Shown one piece after another: positions 1-5,660 of a stretch of DNA of 64,000 bases (positions within the stretch are counted from its first letter, which is position 1; each line of letters opens with the position of its first letter). The translations under genes were made by a program, and so were the position numbers. The notes below the pieces were generated by a model that saw only the letters and a program-made list of their open reading frames with translations, did no database searches and had not been told where the DNA came from. Source of the stretch: an uncultured Eubacteriales bacterium (GTDB lineage Bacteria > Bacillota > Clostridia > Oscillospirales > Acutalibacteraceae). The stretch covers positions 1-64,000 of the forward strand of contig CAOUJG010000004.1 of assembly GCA_948537335.1 (NCBI GenBank), in the 5' to 3' direction.

Positions 1-253
1 CTCCGTTAAGCATTAGAGCTCGCACCTTTTGGCTGACACTTTGAGGTGGCGCAAAAAGGGCAAAAACCGCGACCTCAAGCGGCACGCACCTTTCGAATTT
101 AAAGTTTGCAACTTTAGAGTATATTGACCGTATCTGATTTTCGTAATCCACCGTCTGTTTCGGCGTATACGTTATGCTCCGGCCGTTAATCCGGCAAACT
201 CTCGGTCTTTGCTTGCCCCTCGGAGTCCCCGGCACCGTGAACTTTATCTCCAT
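1..253 (-). CDS. rusA: RusA-family Holliday junction resolvase (3' end beyond window)
   Basis: The reading frame starts at an ATG (251-253) with an AAGGAGG Shine-Dalgarno just upstream and stays open to the window edge for 84 codons. The N-terminus M-E-I-K-F-T-V-P-G-T-P, the G-K-Q-R-P-R motif (residues 13-18), the T-Y-T-P-K-Q stretch (about 29-33) and a later P-P-Q-S-V-S-Q-K segment match the start of RusA, the dimeric phage endonuclease that resolves Holliday junctions. RusA's catalytic aspartates lie further on and are not visible. The gene overlaps the end of the annealing-protein gene by about 68 bases in another frame, which makes it easy to miss. Together they form a phage recombination module. 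Confidence 0.8.
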   Translation of the reverse strand, partial: MEIKFTVPGTPRGKQRPRVCRINGRSITYTPKQTVDYENQIRSIYSKVANFKFERCVPLEVAVFALFAPPQSVSQKVRALMLNG

Positions 254-896
254 CCTGCGCCTCCTTCGCCTTTTTTTCGGCTGCCATCTGATTCAGGCCG
301 TCTAAAATCTCCACTCGCTGCTTGACTGTTAACTCCTTGAAGCTCGTAACGTTGTACTTTTTAAGCAGTGTGAGATACAGCTTGTCCGAATCTTCGAAGT
401 CATTAACGACCCGCCTTAAAATGTTCGCGTCTTTTGCGCTGATTTTCTCAACTTCAATCTCTGGCAAATCCTCGCCGCTGTAGATGTAAAGCCCGAGGCC
501 GAACATCGCAAGGTTCTTCACCAAACACCGCATGATTGCTTTATTTACGTCAAACATGCTCGCCGGCTCGACCGATAGACCTTTCTTGTACTTTGTATCG
601 TATATGTAACCTTCAGATTTCATCGCTTTGTTGGCGCCGTCCATCACGGGAAGCCACATCATATGGGTCAGCCCATCGATTGTCACCTCAGTAAAAACCA
701 TATAACCTACACCCTCATCGAAAACATAGGGGAGATGCGCCTCGCCAAATTGATGAATTTTATAGTTCGCATCAGGAAAGCGTTTTTTCACCGAGGCCCA
801 GGCGTACGGCCAAGATAGATATGACAGGCCGTTTTTATTTTCAAGATGCGCATTAACGTTGACTTCAAATAGTTCCTCAAATACTGGTTTTTCCAT
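186..896 (-). CDS. Phage single-strand annealing protein (DUF1071/Sak-like)
   Basis: A 236-residue protein whose first half (L-S-Y-L-S-W-P-Y-A-W near residue 25, then a conserved N-K-A-I-M-R-C-L-V-K segment near 125) resembles the DUF1071 group of phage single-strand DNA annealing proteins, relatives of Sak/Rad52-like recombinases. They anneal complementary strands during phage recombination and replication. The C-terminal 80 residues are charged and low-complexity, as is common in this group. The ATG at 896 is preferred because GGAGG sits eight bases ahead of it; an in-frame TTG further upstream overlaps that Shine-Dalgarno. It is followed by rusA. The family assignment comes from recalled sequence features, not a search. 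Confidence 0.7.
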   Translation of the reverse strand: MEKPVFEELFEVNVNAHLENKNGLSYLSWPYAWASVKKRFPDANYKIHQFGEAHLPYVFDEGVGYMVFTEVTIDGLTHMMWLPVMDGANKAMKSEGYIYDTKYKKGLSVEPASMFDVNKAIMRCLVKNLAMFGLGLYIYSGEDLPEIEVEKISAKDANILRRVVNDFEDSDKLYLTLLKKYNVTSFKELTVKQRVEILDGLNQMAAEKKAKEAQDGDKVHGAGDSEGQAKTESLPD

Positions 897-951
897 ACTT
901 TTTTCCTCCAAAATTCAAATAAAAAAAGCCTTCAATTTTTATGAAGACTTT

Positions 952-1080
952 TTATTTTTTTGCTCGTTCCTCTGGTGCGAGAGGAATTGGTTTAATATTT
1001 TTCCATGGATCAAGCGGGTTTGGAGCTGGCGGTTTTGATGATTGCGGGGATAGAGGCTGTTGTGTTCTTTCGTCTTTCAA
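952..1080 (-). CDS. Small proline-rich phage protein
   Basis: A 42-residue reading frame starting at TTG (1078-1080), with AGGAGG seven bases upstream. The product is rich in Pro, Gln and Lys (P-L-S-P-Q-S-S-K-P-P-A-P-N-P) and has no membrane segment. An upstream in-frame ATG (1101) exists but would overlap the preceding gene and lacks a spaced ribosome site. It lies between the small membrane protein gene and the annealing-protein gene in the same direction. No function recognised; such short linkers are common in phage early operons. Confidence 0.45.
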   Translation of the reverse strand: MKDERTQQPLSPQSSKPPAPNPLDPWKNIKPIPLAPEERAKK

Positions 1081-1091
1081 AGTTTTTCCTC

Positions 1092-1577
1092 CTAACCCCA
1101 TATTAAAAATATAGCGATTATAAGCGAGCATACAAACGAAACCATAGAAATTAAAATGCAATTTGCTCGTTTGTCATTGTTCCTCTTTTTGCTTTTATGG
1201 AGCGCGGCGAGTTGATATTTCCACTGCATATCAAACGCGGGCTGAGCCGTGAATTCTTCCCATCTGTCATAGACTTCGTCGAAGAAAACATCGACACTTG
1301 GCATCGCTGAATTCTGGAAACGCCATCCCGCTATCACTGCAAAAACGAAGCTTATTAATAAACTCGTCAACAAAAGGACTGAGCCTGCGTTCAATGTTTT
1401 AGCAATCAGCAGGGGCAATAACGCCGCAGTGACTGAATATGCTGTAATCATACGTCCCGATTGGTTTATTAAGCTTTCTTCTCGTTTTTCTTGCAGACTA
1501 TATGAAAACCTCCCCAATTCTAAAATATTGGTCATCATTAACTCTGCCGTTTTTTGTTGTTCTTCTATGTCTGCCAT
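1092..1577 (-). CDS. Small membrane protein of the skin-like element, three TM segments
   Basis: A 161-residue protein with hydrophobic stretches at about residues 44-62, 65-85 and 139-160 and a polar, charged region between the second and third. The N-terminal 40 residues are amphipathic and acidic. No enzymatic motif was seen and the family was not recognised. The architecture (helical pair, cytoplasmic linker, third helix) is reminiscent of small two- or three-TM proteins of phage accessory modules, including SLATT-like effectors, but that link is only a guess. It is co-directional with the surrounding small phage genes. Confidence 0.5.
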   Translation of the reverse strand: MADIEEQQKTAELMMTNILELGRFSYSLQEKREESLINQSGRMITAYSVTAALLPLLIAKTLNAGSVLLLTSLLISFVFAVIAGWRFQNSAMPSVDVFFDEVYDRWEEFTAQPAFDMQWKYQLAALHKSKKRNNDKRANCILISMVSFVCSLIIAIFLIWG

Positions 1578-1667
1578 TTTCTCACCTCTTGTATTTATTA
1601 TTATAAATTAAATTTAAACAATAATCTAGATTTATTCCGTCTTGAGTCCACTTATATAAAATTTTAA

Positions 1668-1898
1668 TCACTTTATATCATGGCATTCTAAATCGGCTTC
1701 TTCAGCTTCCCAGTCTATCGGCTCCGCAATGACTTTATAGTGCTTGTCCAAGCAGTCTTCGCAGCAATTAAGGCCATCCAGCCTATAAAATTCATCGCCC
1801 GAATAGATGGTTTCGCAGCAAAAGAAGCATTTTGTAACCGGCACCGCCTCATTATCCGGCGGAGTTAAATATTCTTTTTCAGCTAAAAGCGTTATCAT
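1668..1898 (-). CDS. Small CxxC/CxxC zinc-binding protein
   Basis: A 76-residue protein with two Cys pairs, C24-x2-C27 (with C28 adjacent) and C46-x2-C49, separated by about 18 residues, the layout of a treble-clef or zinc-knuckle fold. The C-terminal third is strongly acidic. Its start overlaps the stop of the upstream 62-residue membrane peptide gene by four bases (ATGA), so the two are probably translationally coupled. Such short zinc proteins are frequent in phage early regions of Firmicutes. Specific role unknown. Confidence 0.5.
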   Translation of the reverse strand: MITLLAEKEYLTPPDNEAVPVTKCFFCCETIYSGDEFYRLDGLNCCEDCLDKHYKVIAEPIDWEAEEADLECHDIK

Positions 1899-2083
1899 TC
1901 TGCGTCCTCCTCGTGTGCAAGGCGCGCTATGCAGGCGTTAATTCTCTCTCTGTTCGTTTTGACGTCGTCGCAGATTATTCGAAAGGCTTGGAGCGTTTTT
2001 TCTTCCAGCCGATTCAGCTTGATCGCCATTTTTAAGACAAATAGGCCCATGATTAAGATGATTATTAATAAAATTGTTGTCAT
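1895..2083 (-). CDS. One-TM microprotein
   Basis: A 62-residue product with an N-terminal hydrophobic helix (about residues 3-22, Ile/Leu/Met rich) followed by a charged helical tail. It is preceded by GGAGG at about the right distance and overlaps the next gene by four bases. The tail (L-E-E-K-T-L-Q-A-F-R-I-I-C-D-D) is similar in layout to the tail of the 74-residue protein at 2984-3208 (M-E-D-Q-T-F-R-A-L-Q-K-T-C-E-R), suggesting that the small membrane proteins of this block are paralogues. Function unknown. Confidence 0.5.
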   Translation of the reverse strand: MTTILLIIILIMGLFVLKMAIKLNRLEEKTLQAFRIICDDVKTNRERINACIARLAHEEDAE

Positions 2084-2153
2084 AATTTTTCCTCCATTAA
2101 TTGAAGAAGAGCCGCGTGATGCAGCCCTTCTTACTTTTATTTTTATTTCTTTT

Positions 2154-2342
2154 TTAGCAATTCTTGTCTTGAGTTTTTGCCTTTTCGCGGTGCTTCGTAA
2201 AAACAGGCTCGGTCGGATCCCATTTACGGCAGACCTCTTTAAATATTGTCAGCGTAAATTCGTGAAAAAACCGGTATTTTCGCTCTTGGTAGATCGCTAA
2301 TAAGGCGAGTACTGCGGTTGCTGTTGCAAATAGTGTTAGCAT
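2154..2342 (-). CDS. One-TM microprotein with A-I-Y-Q motif
   Basis: The start is placed at the ATG at 2342 because AGGAGG lies just upstream; a longer in-frame extension would run through that Shine-Dalgarno. The 62-residue product has one hydrophobic segment (L-T-L-F-A-T-A-T-A-V-L-A-L-L-A) ending in A-I-Y-Q-E-R, then a basic tail with F-K-E-V-C-R. The A-I-Y-Q ending of the helix recurs in the two neighbouring proteins (2356-2991 and 2984-3208). Not recognised as a known family. Confidence 0.5.
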   Translation of the reverse strand: MLTLFATATAVLALLAIYQERKYRFFHEFTLTIFKEVCRKWDPTEPVFTKHREKAKTQDKNC

Positions 2343-2355
2343 GTTGATTCCTCCT

Positions 2356-2991
2356 TTATTTTTTGTTTTGCTGTTTGTACTTCGTGGCCAAAGACCTTTG
2401 ATAGATTGCGACGCTTGCAAAAATCATAAAGCCTAATATCTGCGCGTCATCCACTACCGTTGATGAATCTACGGCCTGAAGGCATATGTCAACGCTGTTT
2501 AGCGCATTGAGCCCCTGCTCGCAGGAAAGCAGCTCGTTTAGGACCGCAAGGCCCTGCGGCGAAATTCTGTTTTCGTTGTTGACATCCAAAGCCGCCAAAG
2601 CAGTGGGCGAAAGGCCCGTTCTGGAACTTATATATTCTTGGGTTTCGCGTTCTTTTTCAAGACGCTCAAGCGCGGCTGGTGTCTGCTTTTCAAGAATAGA
2701 ATACGAAAAGTTTATGGCGACCTGATCCTCATAAGACCGCTCACCAACTGGCTTTTTCAGTGTTTTTAAAATGTCATTAAAACCGTATTTCTTTTCGAGC
2801 AATTCAAACACTGACATCTCTAAAACTTTACAAAGTTTCTCCAAAACATCAAACGGAGGATTAACTATGCCTCTTTCGTAATTCGTTAGTGATGTCGCCG
2901 CACAGCCTAACTCGATAGCCACATCGGCCTGTCTCAGCCCCTTCTGTAGGCGTCGCTCCTTCAATCGTGCGCCCAAAACATTATTATTCAT
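2356..2991 (-). CDS. XRE-family repressor-like protein with C-terminal TM segment
   Basis: A 211-residue protein. Residues about 6-60 form a Cro/CI-type helix-turn-helix (L-K-E-R-R-L-Q-K-G-L-R-Q-A-D-V-A), like the SinR/CI group, followed by a helical middle part and a C-terminal hydrophobic segment (L-G-F-M-I-F-A-S-V-A-I-Y-Q) near residues 184-200 with a basic tail. The ATG at 2991 is chosen because GGAGG sits ten bases ahead; its start overlaps the stop of the upstream membrane protein gene by eight bases. A DNA-binding protein that is also membrane-anchored would be unusual for a phage repressor. The final helix closely resembles the TM segment encoded next door. Confidence 0.65.
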   Translation of the reverse strand: MNNNVLGARLKERRLQKGLRQADVAIELGCAATSLTNYERGIVNPPFDVLEKLCKVLEMSVFELLEKKYGFNDILKTLKKPVGERSYEDQVAINFSYSILEKQTPAALERLEKERETQEYISSRTGLSPTALAALDVNNENRISPQGLAVLNELLSCEQGLNALNSVDICLQAVDSSTVVDDAQILGFMIFASVAIYQRSLATKYKQQNKK

Positions 2992-3208
2992 GGTGATTTT
3001 GGCCTCCTTTTTGGTTTTGTTCTTGTTTGTATTCTTTTTCAAGCTCTAAAATATCGTCGACTGATAATCCTTTTTTGATTAAGTCTAAACGCTCGCAGGT
3101 CTTCTGCAGCGCTCTAAACGTCTGGTCTTCCATGCTCACAATGCGAAATTGCTGGTATATTGCGATAAAAGCAAAAATCATAAGCCCCGTGATTAAGATG
3201 CCTTCCAT
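2984..3208 (-). CDS. One-TM microprotein with A-I-Y-Q motif
   Basis: A 74-residue product starting at ATG 3208, seven bases after GGGAGG; an earlier in-frame ATG is too close to that site. The helix I-L-I-T-G-L-M-I-F-A-F-I-A-I-Y-Q is nearly the same as the C-terminal helix of the XRE protein encoded next (L-G-F-M-I-F-A-S-V-A-I-Y-Q). It is followed by a charged helix and a Gln/Asn/Lys-rich tail. The two genes overlap by eight bases, so they are co-translated. A complex between the two proteins through their similar helices is possible but not shown. Confidence 0.55.
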   Translation of the reverse strand: MEGILITGLMIFAFIAIYQQFRIVSMEDQTFRALQKTCERLDLIKKGLSVDDILELEKEYKQEQNQKGGQNHHE

Positions 3209-3240
3209 GTTCATGCCTCCCTTCAAGTTTTTTGCATAAC

Positions 3241-3266
3241 AAAAAGCCCAGGCTTCCCTGAGCTTT
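3241..3266 (-). terminator. Intrinsic terminator after XRE gene
   Basis: On the minus strand AAAGCTCAGG, a GAAG loop and CCTGGGCTTT form a ten-pair stem (one G-U) that runs into a T tract, 35 bases beyond the stop of the 3301-3879 gene. Confidence 0.75.
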
Positions 3267-3300
3267 ATACCTAAAATAACAACATATTAAATACTATTTT

Positions 3301-3879
3301 TTAAAAAACTGTTGGAAATTGTTTTTTTAGTTTAGCATAAATATCATTGCTTATACGAGTTTTATTTTTTTCCCACTCGCCAATTCTTTTTCTATCTATG
3401 TTTAGCTTATTAGCTAATGCTTTTTGAGTTAAACCAAACTCTTTTCTTAATTTCTTTACTTGTTTACCTTGGCCGTTGTAAAGAAACAAATTATAATCAT
3501 CTAAAAGACACTTAAAATCAACTTTGTACAAATCTGCAATTTTGCGTAAAATGTCCAACGGGTAATAACTGCGATTTACATTTTCATAGTCAATGTATGT
3601 GCTCTCGCTTATACCAATATGCCTTGCAACATCTTTTTGCAATAGAGCTTCTTTATATCTATAATATCGCAACTTCTCAGCTATCGTAGGGATTTCATTA
3701 GGGGATGAATATTTAACATTAAATTCTTCTGAGTTTAATAAATTTTTTATATTAAAAAATTCAAACGTATGCACGTACTGTAAAAAATAGTAACTTCCAG
3801 CTCCGTAATTCTTTACCATAACAGTAATCTTTTTATCAACCTTATAGAGAGGGAGCCACTTTTTCTCTTCTAGAGCCAT
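3301..3879 (-). CDS. Double helix-turn-helix XRE regulator at the element edge
   Basis: About 192 residues with two Cro/CI-type helix-turn-helix domains. The first (A-E-K-L-R-Y-Y-R-Y-K-E-A-L-L-Q-K-D-V-A) covers roughly residues 65-125; the second (K-L-R-K-E-F-G-L-T-Q-K-A-L-A-N-K-L) lies near the C-terminus. The start is uncertain: an ATG at 3906 lies within sigK-derived sequence, and the ATG at 3877-3879 overlaps the stop of the interrupted sigK frame (TAATG), which would couple the two. It is the outermost gene of the element, ends in a good terminator and is a candidate for the element's control gene. No recombinase motif is present. Confidence 0.65.
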   Translation of the reverse strand: MALEEKKWLPLYKVDKKITVMVKNYGAGSYYFLQYVHTFEFFNIKNLLNSEEFNVKYSSPNEIPTIAEKLRYYRYKEALLQKDVARHIGISESTYIDYENVNRSYYPLDILRKIADLYKVDFKCLLDDYNLFLYNGQGKQVKKLRKEFGLTQKALANKLNIDRKRIGEWEKNKTRISNDIYAKLKKQFPTVF

Positions 3880-4226
3880 TATGTAGGTATCGGATTCTCT
3901 ATACATCTGGCCGCATAGCTCGAAAGCCTCACCCCTTTTTCCGCATCAAATGTATCCACCGCCTTGATCAAGCCAATTGTTCCGATAGAAACCAAGTCGT
4001 CCTGCTCGCTTGCCGACATATAATACTTCTTCACAACATGCGCCACCAAGCGCAAATTATGCTCTATCAACTTGTTTCTTGCCGTCACATCGCCAGTTTT
4101 CATTAAAGAGAAACAGTCCTTCTCTTCTTTTGCCGAAAGCGGCTGCGGAAACGAACCAACGCTCGTCACATGCAAGATGAAAACGACCAGGTCCATTATG
4201 GCTGCCAGCGCCGCGCTGAAAATCAC
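3879..4226 (-). CDS. sigK: sigK 5' half, interrupted by the skin-like element
   Basis: Sigma-K controls late mother-cell gene expression in sporulation. The product matches the SigK N-terminus: a hydrophobic pro-region, F-P-Q-P-L-S, then region 2 with L-I-E-H-N-L-R-L-V-A-H-V-V-K-K, D-D-L-V-S-I-G-T-I-G-L-I-K-A-V and S-Y-A-A-R-C-I-E-N. The family continues with E-I-L-M, but here it runs into P-I-P-T and a stop, so regions 3 and 4 are missing. H-N-L-R-L-V-A-H and F-P-Q-P-L-S favour SigK over SigE. The GTG at 4226 is chosen from AGAGGTGG just upstream. Excision of the element in the mother cell would be needed to restore the gene. Confidence 0.85.
   Translation of the reverse strand: MIFSAALAAIMDLVVFILHVTSVGSFPQPLSAKEEKDCFSLMKTGDVTARNKLIEHNLRLVAHVVKKYYMSASEQDDLVSIGTIGLIKAVDTFDAEKGVRLSSYAARCIENPIPT
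3889..3900 (-). other. Probable attachment-site junction within sigK
   Basis: On the minus strand the sigK homology ends at the AAT of ATA-GAG-AAT (codons I-E-N; AAT at 3894-3896) and element sequence follows. The B. subtilis skin core contains AATGA at the equivalent place. The second copy of the core lies outside the window, so the exact crossover bases cannot be fixed. Confidence 0.6.
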
Positions 4227-4346
4227 GAAACCACCTCTTTTGCATGCTCTAAATATTTTATATGAAAAAGATTGTGTCTTCGTGCGTGTCCGGCCGCATT
4301 TCGGCAATTAGAAAACGTCTATTTCTCCTATAAACGTGTGCGCAGC

Positions 4347-5561
4347 TTAATCCATCGCGCTAAAAAATGCATCGTGAACGGTTCGGACTGCTTCGTCCGC
4401 ACTGTCCTGTGAAACTATCACCGAGACCTTGATCTCGCTAGTCGCGATCATCTGTATGTCTATATTCGCCGTAAACAGCGCCTCGAACATCTTTGCCGCC
4501 ACCCCCGCATGAGTTTGCATTCCGGCGCCAACTATAGAGATCTTCGAGACGTTTTTGTCGTAGCTAAGCCCCACCCCTTCTACAGATTCACAATATTTCT
4601 CCAGAGCTTCCATTGCATCGGCCAATTTATCTTCATTCACTGTAAAAAAGATATCTCGCTTGCCGTTGTGTTCGGCAGACTGCAATATCGTATCTATGTT
4701 TATGTCCCTTGCCGAGAGCTTCGAAAATATCCTAAAAGCCCATCCCTGCGCGTCCGGAATGTTGGTTATGGCTATCTTCGCCACGTTGTTGTCCTTTGCG
4801 ACCCCGCTTATCAACATTTTTTCCATGTTTGCATCCTCCTTGACTATTGTTCCTGGCACTTCAACAAAGCTCGAGAGTACCTCCAGCTCGACCTTGTGCT
4901 TTTTGGCAATCTCCACCGACCGATTGTTAAGGACTTTGGCCCCAAGCGTCGCTAATTCTAGCATCTCGTCATAAGAAATCGACTCAAGCTTTTTTGCATT
5001 CTTGATAAACCTCGGATCCGCCGTATAGACGCCTTCAACATCGGTGTATATCTGGCATAAGTCCGCACTCAAAGCAACTGCAATCCCCACCGCACTGGTG
5101 TCGGAGCCGCCTCTGCCCAATGTCGTTACGTCATAATACTGGCTCAAACCCTGAAACCCCGCCACTATCACGATATTCTTTTTGTCCAGCTCCTTCTTTA
5201 TTCTGCCCGGGTCTATCCGAGTTATCATCGCACTGCCGTAATTCGAGCCCGTCATAACGCCGGCCTGCCACCCCAGCAGCGATGTCACCGGAAAGCCCAA
5301 CTTCTCAATAGCCATGGCCAAAAGCGCTATAGAAATCTGTTCGCCAGAAGCCATCAAAACGTCCATTTCTCGCTTAGAGCCACTCGTGTTTATCTCGTTC
5401 GCCTTCTCAATAAGCTCATCGGTCATGTTGCCCTGCGCCGAAACAACCACAACCACGTCGTTGCCCTCCTGGTACGCCCTCGTGATGATATTCGCAACGT
5501 TAAAAATCAACTTTGCATCCGCAACAGATGTTCCGCCAAACTTTTGAACGATTAAGCTCAT
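4347..5561 (-). CDS. lysC: Aspartate kinase
   Basis: Phosphorylates aspartate, the first step toward lysine, threonine, methionine and diaminopimelate. The 404-residue protein has K-F-G-G-T-S-V at residues 6-12 (ATP/aspartate site), G-R-G-G-S-D-T near 175 and two C-terminal ACT domains (S-I-V-G-A-G-M in the last 70 residues), fitting the monofunctional class II aspartokinases, usually about 400 residues. The ATG at 5561 is preferred because family members start directly with M-x-L-I-V-Q-K-F-G-G-T-S; an in-frame extension upstream lacks homology. It lies between the interrupted sigK and a penicillin-binding protein gene on the same strand. The ACT pair implies feedback inhibition by an end-product amino acid. 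Confidence 0.93.
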   Translation of the reverse strand: MSLIVQKFGGTSVADAKLIFNVANIITRAYQEGNDVVVVVSAQGNMTDELIEKANEINTSGSKREMDVLMASGEQISIALLAMAIEKLGFPVTSLLGWQAGVMTGSNYGSAMITRIDPGRIKKELDKKNIVIVAGFQGLSQYYDVTTLGRGGSDTSAVGIAVALSADLCQIYTDVEGVYTADPRFIKNAKKLESISYDEMLELATLGAKVLNNRSVEIAKKHKVELEVLSSFVEVPGTIVKEDANMEKMLISGVAKDNNVAKIAITNIPDAQGWAFRIFSKLSARDINIDTILQSAEHNGKRDIFFTVNEDKLADAMEALEKYCESVEGVGLSYDKNVSKISIVGAGMQTHAGVAAKMFEALFTANIDIQMIATSEIKVSVIVSQDSADEAVRTVHDAFFSAMD

Positions 5562-5660
5562 AATTGTCCACATCTCCATAAAAAATCTTCTGCGCGCGCT
5601 CGCAAAAACGCGATTTACACTATCCATTATATTAAAAATTTCGATTTATGTCTCTAAGCA

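Larger units (their letters stand above)
1..3894. mobile_element. Right end of a skin-like element inserted in sigK
   Basis: Phage-type genes (RusA resolvase, DUF1071-like annealing protein, several one-TM small proteins, two XRE regulators), all on the minus strand, abut the point where the sigK reading frame loses its match to the family. The interruption falls just after the A-A-R-C-I-E-N residues of sigma region 2, the place where skin elements split sigK in B. subtilis and C. difficile. The left end, the other sigK half and the expected large serine recombinase lie outside the window, so element length, the second attachment site and excision competence cannot be judged here. Confidence 0.75.

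Noticed and set aside
3301..3906. XRE gene start at ATG 3906
   Set aside because: This ATG lies in sigK-derived sequence and lacks its own ribosome site; the overlap start at 3879 is more plausible.
3907..4226. SigE rather than SigK
   Set aside because: F-P-Q-P-L-S and H-N-L-R-L-V-A-H favour SigK, and the interruption site is known for sigK.
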